NCBI GenBank assembly: GCA_964585245.1
Contig: CAZPCV010000026.1
Location: forward strand, 1 to 19,377
DNA from: CAZEDL01 sp964585245
GTDB lineage: Bacteria > Patescibacteriota > Patescibacteriia > Magasanikbacterales > GWA2-37-8
DNA: 19,377 nt
Reading direction: 5' to 3'
How positions within the stretch are numbered: position 1 is the stretch's first letter; the number at the start of each line of letters is the position of its first letter. The notes beneath the pieces are model-generated. The model ran no database searches, was not told where the DNA came from, and was given only the letters and a program-made list of their open reading frames with translations. The translations under genes were made by a program, and so were the position numbers. Below, piece by piece: positions 13,081-19,377 of the stretch.

Positions 13081-14115
13081 ATGAATCAATCTACGTCTTG
13101 GCGTGAACAAGCAGCAGCAATTTCATCTTGGTTAGCCCCAATTATGTTGGGGGTCGTTTTGTTATTTGGAGGTTCGGTATATGCGGGGAGTACTAGCTCT
13201 AAGCCCGGTAGGTTGCCGCAGGCCAAATCAAGAACAGTGGCGATAGGCGGCGATGTGACTCCCGAGCAGCTTCCCCCCAGCAAGCCATCAGTACCGCTTC
13301 TTCGAAACAGCACCTCTACCTTTACCGGTATCCTTTCGGCCGAGAGCGTCTTGGTGTTAGACGATAAAACCGATACGGTACTGTACGAAAAAAATAGCAC
13401 TGAAGTGCGCGCGCTCGCAAGCATTAGTAAATTATTGACCAGTTTAGTTTTGGTAGATCTGCCGATTAATTGGGCGAGCACTACCGTCATTACGGCGGAG
13501 GATTGGGATGGAAGCAGCCATCATTTGAATGTCGGAGAAAAATTCACCTTAGAAGATTTGTTTCATGTAGCACTCATTGGCTCTTCTAATACGGCGATTA
13601 GTGCGCTTATGCGCAACAGCGGTCTTTCTAGCGAAGAGTTTGTAGCGCGGCTGAATGCAAAAGCGCAGCGTTTGCATTTGACGTCAGTCCATGTGGTTGA
13701 GCCGACTGGTTTGAATGAGCAAAACGTAGGCACAGCCGCCGATACGGCAGTGCTGCTCAAAGAAGCACTAGCTAATCCACGTTTGGTAAAAATTTTAAGC
13801 CAAGGCGAATATTATGCACAGCCCTTAGGCAAGGGGAAAAAGCGTCGGGTGTGGAGTACGAATTGGCTTTTGACCAAGTGGATTCCCAGCGATTTTAAAA
13901 CCGTTCATATTGTCGGCAAAACCGGTTTCATCAATAGCTCGTTATATAATGTGGCCGTGCGTCTCGAAGATGATCAGTCGCATGTGGTGCGGGTAGTAGT
14001 GCTCGGTTCTGCGAGTAACGAAAGCCGTTTTACCGAAGCGCGCGATATCGCTGATTGGGTCTTTGATAATTATGTGTGGCCAGCTGATCCGGGGTATGAT
14101 CAATTGAGTGAGTAG
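13081..14115 (+). CDS. D-alanyl-D-alanine carboxypeptidase (peptidase family S11, PBP5-like)
   Basis: Serine carboxypeptidases of this family remove the terminal D-Ala from peptidoglycan stem peptides outside the cytoplasmic membrane. The 344-residue protein has an N-terminal hydrophobic segment (about 17-36, ending GGSVYAG), acting as signal anchor or signal peptide, and a Pro/Ser-rich linker. The penicillin-binding fold then carries all three active-site motifs: S114-I-S-K117, S168-S-N170 and K280-T-G282. The second, C-terminal PBP5 domain seems absent, as in shorter S11 enzymes. ATG 13081 was chosen over an upstream in-frame start (13057) because it overlaps less with scpB and follows the TATAATTTTTGT element. 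A role in cell-wall trimming is inferred from family. Confidence 0.9.
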   Translation: MNQSTSWREQAAAISSWLAPIMLGVVLLFGGSVYAGSTSSKPGRLPQAKSRTVAIGGDVTPEQLPPSKPSVPLLRNSTSTFTGILSAESVLVLDDKTDTVLYEKNSTEVRALASISKLLTSLVLVDLPINWASTTVITAEDWDGSSHHLNVGEKFTLEDLFHVALIGSSNTAISALMRNSGLSSEEFVARLNAKAQRLHLTSVHVVEPTGLNEQNVGTAADTAVLLKEALANPRLVKILSQGEYYAQPLGKGKKRRVWSTNWLLTKWIPSDFKTVHIVGKTGFINSSLYNVAVRLEDDQSHVVRVVVLGSASNESRFTEARDIADWVFDNYVWPADPGYDQLSE

Positions 14116-14156
14116 GGGGTAAATAGTAAGCGGTGGATTTTAGAAAGCAGTTTTAT

Positions 14157-15353
14157 ATGGTGGACTTACCATTAGTTAGTAGTTTAAAAAATGTACACGG
14201 TAAACCGGTGCTTGTGCGCTCTGATTTTAATGTGCCGGTTAAACAAGGGCGGGTTCAGGATGATTTTAAAGTAATAAAAGGGCTCGAAACAATTCGTCGG
14301 TTATCCGCTGCTGGGGCAAAAGTTATTATAATTAGTCATTTGGGTCGTCCAGAGGGTATAGATACTAGTTTAAGTTTGCGGCCAGTAGCCCGTTTTTTAG
14401 AAAAATCCTTGCGTCAGCGAGTGGTTTTTTTTAACGAAAAACCGTCAGCTAATTTTTGGCCAAAAGCCAATCAGCGGATTACTGGTTTGAAGCCCGGTGA
14501 AATTATATTGTTAGAGAATATTCGTTTTTTTCCCGAAGAAGATAAAGAGAAGGGGGTGCTAGCTATTGAATTAGCCAAACTCGCTGATCTGTTTGTCCTT
14601 GATGGTTTTGGGGTGAGTCATCGGGCGGCGGCCTCAGTGTCGGGGGTAGCCAGGTTATTACCGCATTATGCCGGAAATTTGCTCGCAACCGAGGTCGCCG
14701 GGCTTACGAAAGTATTAGAGCGGCCCAAAAAACCATTGGTCGTAGTGTTGGGCGGAGCCAAAATGGAAACCAAAATTCCAGTCTTAAAAAAGTTACTGCC
14801 TCTGGCCGATCAGGTGTTGGTGGGCGGCGGCATTGCTAATACCTATTGGTGGGCGAAGGGATTGAGTGTCGGCATGTCGCTTATCGATGAACAATTTAAA
14901 AAAGAGGCACTTAGCTATGGTGCCAAGAAAAAAATAATTTTTCCGATTGACGCGGTGGCAGGTTCAAAAGATGGTAAACGTTTTCAAATTATTTCCACCA
15001 CTTCCAAATTTCACATTCCACATTCTAATTTTGGTATTTATGATATCGGCCCCAAGACGGCCGAATTGTATGCCGAATATTTAACCAAAGCGCAGACAAT
15101 CGTTTGGAACGGGGCACTCGGATTTTTTGAGCAGCCGCCGTATCAACAGGGTACCTATTCGATAGCCCGGCATATTGCGGAGTGTGCCAACAATAAAGCG
15201 TTTGCCGTCTGCGGCGGGGGCGAGACGGTAGAAGTACTTCGTGACCTTGATATTATTGATGATATTGATTTAGTTTCTACCGGCGGCGGGGCAATGCTCG
15301 AATTTTTGAGCGGTAAAAAATTACCGGGGATTGAAGCGTTACGAAAAAAATGA
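14157..15353 (+). CDS. pgk: Phosphoglycerate kinase
   Basis: Transfers phosphate from 1,3-bisphosphoglycerate to ADP, the first ATP-yielding step of lower glycolysis. The 398-residue protein has VLVRSDFNVPV (about 18-28), SHLGRPEG (60-67) and ENIRFFPEE for 3-phosphoglycerate binding. It also has GGAKMETKIPVLKKL, VGGGIANTYW, the nucleotide-binding TIVWNGALGFFE and the C-terminal GGGETVEVL and STGGGAMLEFLSGKKLPGI. Length is normal (~395). I chose ATG 14157; a GTG at 14133 would add eight residues (MDFRKQFY) not typical of the family. No SD is at good distance. It ends in TGA. Confidence 0.97.
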   Translation: MVDLPLVSSLKNVHGKPVLVRSDFNVPVKQGRVQDDFKVIKGLETIRRLSAAGAKVIIISHLGRPEGIDTSLSLRPVARFLEKSLRQRVVFFNEKPSANFWPKANQRITGLKPGEIILLENIRFFPEEDKEKGVLAIELAKLADLFVLDGFGVSHRAAASVSGVARLLPHYAGNLLATEVAGLTKVLERPKKPLVVVLGGAKMETKIPVLKKLLPLADQVLVGGGIANTYWWAKGLSVGMSLIDEQFKKEALSYGAKKKIIFPIDAVAGSKDGKRFQIISTTSKFHIPHSNFGIYDIGPKTAELYAEYLTKAQTIVWNGALGFFEQPPYQQGTYSIARHIAECANNKAFAVCGGGETVEVLRDLDIIDDIDLVSTGGGAMLEFLSGKKLPGIEALRKK

Positions 15354-15359
15354 TTTTTG

Positions 15360-15368
15360 TGGTATACT
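15360..15368 (+). promoter_or_regulatory. Extended -10 promoter of the SIMPL-domain gene
   Basis: TGGTATACT (TG-n-TATACT) is an extended -10 element just after pgk, with no convincing -35. Transcription would start near 15376, giving a ~56-nt leader that contains the stem-loop at 15388-15415. The same TGnTATACT form precedes eno. Confidence 0.6.
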
Positions 15369-15387
15369 AGAATAGTTAATTTAACTT

Positions 15388-15415
15388 CGAACTACTTTCT
15401 TGCGAAAGTAGTTCG
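15388..15415 (+). promoter_or_regulatory. Perfect 12-bp stem-loop in the 5' leader of the SIMPL-domain gene
   Basis: CGAACTACTTTC (15388-15399) pairs perfectly with GAAAGTAGTTCG (15404-15415) around a TTGC loop. It lies after the inferred start site and 2 nt before the AAAGGAG SD (15418-15424). No T-tract follows, so it is not a terminator; 5' stem-loops of this kind can stabilise mRNA or tune translation. Confidence 0.6.
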
Positions 15416-15431
15416 CTAAAGGAGAAAAAGT

Positions 15432-16337
15432 ATGCCACTTCCCAGTACAAAAACTATGCCGCCTCGGCGCGAGGCCAAAATGAATGGTGACATGGATGCC
15501 GTATCATCCTGGTGTCGATCATCTTGGTGTTGCAACGGAGCGTTCGGAAAAAAGATTTTAATGACACTCGTCGGAGTATTGTTGGTTTATAGTATTTTCT
15601 ATATCGGTACACTTATTCGTAATAATATTAAAGAGTACCAGACGATCGGTCAGGCGGATAAAATGGAGCGGACTATTATGGTCGGCGGGGTCGGCAAAGT
15701 GACGGGCAGTAATGATATTGCTATGACAAGCCTGGGCTATAGCAATGTCGATAAAGACGTTCTGACAGCGCAAAAAAATAACAAGCGAGTGATGGATCCT
15801 ATTCTCGCTGAATTACGACGACTGGGGATTGAAGACAAAGATTTGAAAACGACCTATAGTATCCGCCCGGAGTACGTGACGGTTCCTGATAAAGCGCCAC
15901 AGTTGAGCGGGTATCGGGTAGAGAGCGGTGTGCAGATTAAGATTCGTGATTTAAATAATATTGCTGCGGTGGTGGCCCTGGCTGGTAAATATGGCGCGAC
16001 TCAGGTAGGTGATTTACAGTTCACTATTGATGATACGGAAAATTTAAAAGCCGAAGCCCGCACGAAAGCGTTGGCTGATGCCCAGGTCAAAGCCCAGCAA
16101 TTGGCTGCCTCACTTGGTGTGCAATTACGTGGTGTGGTCTCTTTCTATGAATCAGAAGGTGTTGATTATCCGTTAATGTACAGCTCTAGCATGATGCCTA
16201 TGAAAGCGATGAGTGAAGCTGTCCCGGTTATGGCGCCGAGCACGAGTCCGGTAGTATCAGGCAGCAAAGACGTAACCATGAATGTAAGTGTTACGTATGA
16301 AATTGCGCCTTTAATGATGCGCTACAATCGTTGGTAA
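15432..16337 (+). CDS. SIMPL-domain (DUF541) membrane-anchored protein
   Basis: A 301-residue protein with a ~40-residue cytoplasmic N-terminus containing three Cys (SSWCRSSWCCNG), one transmembrane helix (about 42-61, ILMTLVGVLLVYSIFYIGTL), then an extracytoplasmic SIMPL domain (about 79-290). The SIMPL pattern is seen in the MVGGVGKVTGSNDIA strand, LAELRRLGIEDKDLKTTYS, SGYRVESGVQIKIRDLNNI, the ALADAQVKAQQLAASLGVQL helix and the final DVTMNVSVTYEI strand. Family function is poorly defined; members are linked to outer-surface assembly or stress. The start is well supported by AAAGGAG with 7-nt spacing. A Met/Ser/Pro-rich stretch (about 250-275) interrupts the domain. It lies between pgk and eno, with its own promoter and terminator. 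Confidence 0.85.
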   Translation: MPLPSTKTMPPRREAKMNGDMDAVSSWCRSSWCCNGAFGKKILMTLVGVLLVYSIFYIGTLIRNNIKEYQTIGQADKMERTIMVGGVGKVTGSNDIAMTSLGYSNVDKDVLTAQKNNKRVMDPILAELRRLGIEDKDLKTTYSIRPEYVTVPDKAPQLSGYRVESGVQIKIRDLNNIAAVVALAGKYGATQVGDLQFTIDDTENLKAEARTKALADAQVKAQQLAASLGVQLRGVVSFYESEGVDYPLMYSSSMMPMKAMSEAVPVMAPSTSPVVSGSKDVTMNVSVTYEIAPLMMRYNRW

Positions 16338-16356
16338 TTTTCAACCATTCTAAATC

Positions 16357-16381
16357 AGAGCCCCCTGCCCGGGGCTCTTTT
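16357..16381 (+). terminator. Rho-independent terminator after the SIMPL-domain gene
   Basis: AGAGCCCC (16357-16364) pairs with GGGGCTCT (16371-16378) around a six-base loop (CTGCCC), followed by TTTTAG. It lies 19 bp after the stop codon and separates this gene from eno. Confidence 0.85.
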
Positions 16382-16397
16382 AGTTGTATTTTGGGTG

Positions 16398-16406
16398 TGA
16401 TATACT
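16398..16406 (+). promoter_or_regulatory. Extended -10 promoter of eno
   Basis: TGATATACT (TG-n-TATACT) lies 24 bp before the eno ATG and directly after the upstream terminator. No clear -35 is seen. The leader would be about 17 nt. Confidence 0.6.
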
Positions 16407-16430
16407 ACGCATATATTTATCCCATTTTAT

Positions 16431-17684
16431 ATGAAAATTAGCTCAATTATCGGGCGCGAAATTTTGGATTCGCGAGGCAATCCGACCGTAGAAGCCACCG
16501 TAACTCTTGATACTGGAGTAAAGGGTGTTGCCAAAGTCCCGTCCGGCGCATCGACCGGAATTCATGAAGCGCTGGAATTGCGCGATGGCGGCAGGCGCTA
16601 TGGCGGTCAAGGAGTGCAAAAAGCCGTGAAACATGTGAATACAGTCATCGTCCAGGCCCTAAATGGGATGGATATAGCTGATCAGGTGGCGCTTGATGAT
16701 ACGATGTTAAAACTGGATGGTACGCCTAACAAAAGCAAGCTGGGGGCCAACGCGCTTCTAGCGGTTTCTCTCGCGGCGGCACGTGCGGGGGCGAATGCGA
16801 CCAATTTGCCGTTGTATCGTTATCTGCGTCAGGCGTATCGATTTGATTTGAGTTCATTTCGGTTGCCGGTGGCCACCATGAACGTGCTGAATGGAGGCGC
16901 GCATGCGGACTGGACCATTGATTTTCAAGAGTGCATGATCGTGCCAATGGCGAAATTATTTCGGGAACGGGTTCGGATCGGATCGGAAGTTTTTCATGCG
17001 CTGAAGTCTCTGTTAAAAACCAAAGGCTATGCGGTAGGCGTAGGCGATGAAGGCGGATTCGCACCCAAACTCAAAAGTAACGAAGCAGCCTTTCAGTTCA
17101 TTATGAAAGCGATTACGAAAGCCGGCTATACTCCCGGGCGTGATGTCTGTATTGCGACTGATCCGGCCAGCTCCGAATTTTATGACCCAAAAACTAAAAA
17201 ATATACCCTTCGCACCGATGGCAAAAAAGTAGATGCCCGGGCGATGATCGTTTTGTGGAAAAAGTTATTGAAAAAATACCCGTTGATTTCTATCGAAGAT
17301 GGTTTGTCCGAAGACGATTGGGAAAATTGGCAGCTCTTGACCAAAGAGGTGGGGGCAACGGCTGCTCTCGTGGGTGATGATTTGTTTGTAACAAATCCCG
17401 CGCGGTTGCAGCAAGGGATAGAACGTCAGGTCGCGAACGCAATTCTCATTAAAGTGAATCAGATCGGGACGCTGAGCGAAACGATGCAGGCGATCAAACT
17501 GGCACAGGCGCATGGGTATAAAGTGAGCGTTTCGCACCGAAGCGGAGAAACCTCGGACACCTTCATTGCCGATCTTGCGGTCGCGGTGAATGCCGATTAC
17601 ATCAAGACCGGCTCCATGTCGCGTTCGGAGCGGGTTGAAAAATATAATCGATTGATGGAGATTGAACAGGAATTAGGATATTAA
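16431..17684 (+). CDS. eno: Enolase (phosphopyruvate hydratase)
   Basis: Converts 2-phosphoglycerate to phosphoenolpyruvate with Mg2+. The 417-residue protein has the N-terminal GREILDSRGNPTVEATVTL, the mobile loop VPSGASTGIHEA, MNVLNGGAHAD, and GVGDEGGFAP with E207 as proton donor. Metal ligands are D244, E289 (SIEDGL) and D316 (VGDD), with catalytic K341 (LIKVNQIGT). The substrate-binding SHRSGET (368-374) and K392 (IKTGSMSRSER) follow. All key residues are intact; length is near the usual 420-430. Start ATG 16431 gives the family's N-terminus; there is no SD. Transcription is independent of upstream genes because of the terminator and promoter between them; gpmI follows after 107 bp. Confidence 0.98.
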   Translation: MKISSIIGREILDSRGNPTVEATVTLDTGVKGVAKVPSGASTGIHEALELRDGGRRYGGQGVQKAVKHVNTVIVQALNGMDIADQVALDDTMLKLDGTPNKSKLGANALLAVSLAAARAGANATNLPLYRYLRQAYRFDLSSFRLPVATMNVLNGGAHADWTIDFQECMIVPMAKLFRERVRIGSEVFHALKSLLKTKGYAVGVGDEGGFAPKLKSNEAAFQFIMKAITKAGYTPGRDVCIATDPASSEFYDPKTKKYTLRTDGKKVDARAMIVLWKKLLKKYPLISIEDGLSEDDWENWQLLTKEVGATAALVGDDLFVTNPARLQQGIERQVANAILIKVNQIGTLSETMQAIKLAQAHGYKVSVSHRSGETSDTFIADLAVAVNADYIKTGSMSRSERVEKYNRLMEIEQELGY

Positions 17685-17744
17685 AATTGTTACAGTATCA
17701 TTTAATCTGACGTGCTGTCGTTAGAAATTTAACATTGTGACAAT

Positions 17745-17774
17745 TTAACGTTCTTTAGAAAGACGGGTTATAAA
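17745..17774 (+). promoter_or_regulatory. Possible gpmI promoter
   Basis: TTAACG (17745-17750), an 18-nt spacer and TATAAA (17769-17774) lie in the 107-bp eno-gpmI space. Transcription would start near 17781, about 11 nt before the chosen ATG. Confidence 0.4.
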
Positions 17775-17791
17775 AGAATTTGAGAATAGGT

Positions 17792-19375
17792 ATGCCTAAA
17801 GAGTTAAGGAAGACAACCGTATTAATTATCCTGGACGGCTGGGGGGTGGCCACCGATCCTAAAGCAGTATCGGCTATTACATCGGAAACCGCTCCGCATT
17901 TTTTTTCGTGGTGTAAACAGTTTCCGTATACCGAGCTTGCGGCCAGCGGCGAAGCAGTAGGATTATTTAAGGGGCAAGAGGGAAATAGCGAAGCCGGACA
18001 TCTGAATTTAGGAGCGGGACGGACGGTGAAGCAGGACGCACTGTATATTTCGGAAGCGATCGCGGACGGAACTTTCTTAAAAAATCCGGCGTTTTTGCAA
18101 GCGGTGCATCACGTGCAAAAAAATAATTCTGCGGTGCATATTGTGGGGTTGCTTAGTAATCATAATAGCGCCCATAGTACGCCCGAACATTTATACACAC
18201 TCCTAGAGTTGCTGAATAAAGAAAAAGTTGAGAAAGTGTTTTTACATCTGTTTACCGATGGCCGCGATTCGGGGGAACATGACGCGCTCAATCATTGGAA
18301 AAAATTGCAGGAGCATCTGCCTCGATCGGTGCGGTTAGCCACAGTAATGGGGCGATTTTATGGAATGGATCGCAACAAGATGTGGGATCGTACCAGACAA
18401 GCGTATGAGGCCATGGTGAACGGAGCAAGCGCTCACGCCACTTCTTCTTTTGAAGAGGCGATCGCTCAGGCCTACAATCGTGGCGAAACCGACGAGTTTA
18501 TCGCGCCGACTATCATACTTGAGGCAGATGGTGGGCCGGTTGGCAAGATTCAGGATAATGACGCGGTTATTTGTTTCAATCTGAGGAGTGATCGGGCCCG
18601 CCAATTGACAAAATCGCTGGTTCAGAGCACCTTTAACGAGCTTAATCCCGGCAGCTTTACGCGTCTTGCCCTGCCACGCAATGTGTTGTTTGTAGCCATG
18701 ACTGATTTTGGGCCTGATTTAAGCGGAGTTGTGACCGCTTTTCCAAGTCGTGATGTCGTACAAAGCCTGGCTCAGGTACTCGGCGACGAGCCGCAGCTGT
18801 TTGTTGCCGAGTCAGAAAAATTCGCGCATATCACTTATTTTTTTAATGGGGGATATGCCGCGCATCCACCCGCGACGGAGTGGATAAAAATTCCTTCTGA
18901 CCAGGCTGCTCATTTTTCTGAATGCCCGGCAATGAAAGCGCGAGAAATTGCCGAAGTGCTGGTAGCGCAGATTCAATCTAAAAAATATTCGTTTATCGCC
19001 GCCAATTTTGCCAATGCTGATATGCTAGGGCATACAGGGGATGTAGAAGCGGCCAAAGTTTCAGTGCGGGCGCTCGATAAACAATTAGAACGAATAGTAA
19101 AAGCAGTGGTAGCAACTGACGGAGTTCTTATCATTACAGCAGATCATGGTAATGCCGAAGAAATGGTTAATGTTTCAACCGGCGAGATAGATACCGAGCA
19201 TTCAGTAAATCCGGTGCCGTGCCTGCTTATCGCCAACCGCTCTCGCTTGAACGAGCTGGGGCTTGGCGCCAAGGCCAGTTTGCACCCTGGTTCTTTGGCT
19301 GATGTGGCGCCCACAATTTTAAAAATAATGCATATTAATCCGCCCAAGGAGATGACGGGGAAGGCGTTGTTTTGA
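17792..19375 (+). CDS. gpmI: 2,3-bisphosphoglycerate-independent phosphoglycerate mutase
   Basis: Interconverts 3- and 2-phosphoglycerate through a phosphoserine intermediate, using two metal ions; alkaline-phosphatase superfamily. The 527-residue protein starts MPKELRKTTVLIILDGWG (D15 metal ligand), followed by QEGNSEAGHLNLGAGR with the catalytic S66. HLFTDGRDSGEHDAL, MGRFYGMDRNKMWDRT and NLRSDRARQL belong to the inserted transferase domain. EKFAHITYFFNGG, ADMLGHTGD and ITADHGNAEEM return to the metal site. All motifs are intact and the length is slightly above the usual ~510. ATG 17792 was chosen over a TTG at 17780. No SD. The gene ends in TGA two bases before the window edge. It completes the gap-pgk-gpmI-eno set. 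Confidence 0.97.
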   Translation: MPKELRKTTVLIILDGWGVATDPKAVSAITSETAPHFFSWCKQFPYTELAASGEAVGLFKGQEGNSEAGHLNLGAGRTVKQDALYISEAIADGTFLKNPAFLQAVHHVQKNNSAVHIVGLLSNHNSAHSTPEHLYTLLELLNKEKVEKVFLHLFTDGRDSGEHDALNHWKKLQEHLPRSVRLATVMGRFYGMDRNKMWDRTRQAYEAMVNGASAHATSSFEEAIAQAYNRGETDEFIAPTIILEADGGPVGKIQDNDAVICFNLRSDRARQLTKSLVQSTFNELNPGSFTRLALPRNVLFVAMTDFGPDLSGVVTAFPSRDVVQSLAQVLGDEPQLFVAESEKFAHITYFFNGGYAAHPPATEWIKIPSDQAAHFSECPAMKAREIAEVLVAQIQSKKYSFIAANFANADMLGHTGDVEAAKVSVRALDKQLERIVKAVVATDGVLIITADHGNAEEMVNVSTGEIDTEHSVNPVPCLLIANRSRLNELGLGAKASLHPGSLADVAPTILKIMHINPPKEMTGKALF

Positions 19376-19377
19376 GT

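Noticed and set aside
1..19377. TGA recoded as glycine (genetic code 25)
   Set aside because: pgk, gpmI and the RelA/SpoT-domain gene end properly at TGA at their expected lengths, and no in-frame TGA interrupts conserved proteins.
1..19377. CRISPR array, tRNA or rRNA genes
   Set aside because: I saw no regularly spaced repeats and no tRNA- or rRNA-like segments on either strand; this is a reading by eye, not a covariance-model search.

Overview
The window reads as a stretch of core chromosome from a small-genome bacterium, most likely a member of the Candidate Phyla Radiation (Patescibacteria, Parcubacteria-like). This placement is inferred from three things: the mix of compact housekeeping genes, a bacterial-type AspRS that has lost its GAD domain, and many essential genes that lack a Shine-Dalgarno (SD) sequence. 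TGA ends several genes (pgk, gpmI, the alarmone-synthetase-like gene), so the code is standard table 11 and not the TGA=Gly code of Gracilibacteria/Absconditabacteria.

Layout. Positions 1-2769 (minus): gyrB followed by two small unknown genes in a tight operon, the last running off the left edge. Positions 2893-5503 (plus): an alpha/beta-hydrolase-like gene, then rpsB and tsf, each with a recognisable promoter, closed by a perfect 17-bp bidirectional terminator. Positions ~5583-6312: an abrupt island of roughly 65-70 % GC holding one minus-strand lipoprotein gene, with an excellent AT-rich sigma70-type promoter just outside it. Positions 6540-8973 (plus): an RlmI-type 23S rRNA methyltransferase, then an AT-rich pair made of a divergent RelA/SpoT-domain protein and a small unknown protein; a partial copy of the rlmI 3' end lies between the two. 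Positions 8982-19375 (plus): gap, aspS, scpA, scpB, an S11 D,D-carboxypeptidase, pgk, a SIMPL-domain membrane protein, eno and gpmI. A 29-codon membrane micropeptide gene with its own SD and terminator lies antisense between gap and aspS.

How the genes fit together. gap, pgk, gpmI and eno are the lower (three-carbon) glycolytic enzymes from glyceraldehyde-3-phosphate to phosphoenolpyruvate; tpi and pyk are not in the window. scpA/scpB (condensin partners) and gyrB serve chromosome structure. rpsB, tsf, aspS and rlmI serve translation. The carboxypeptidase trims peptidoglycan.

The most interesting points are the alarmone-synthetase-like gene with a duplicated rlmI tail beside it, the GC-rich lipoprotein island under an AT-rich promoter, the unlisted micropeptide gene, the GAD-less AspRS, and a TATAATTTTTGT motif directly before two start codons that suggests leaderless transcripts. 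All calls come from reading the sequence by eye; no database search was made.
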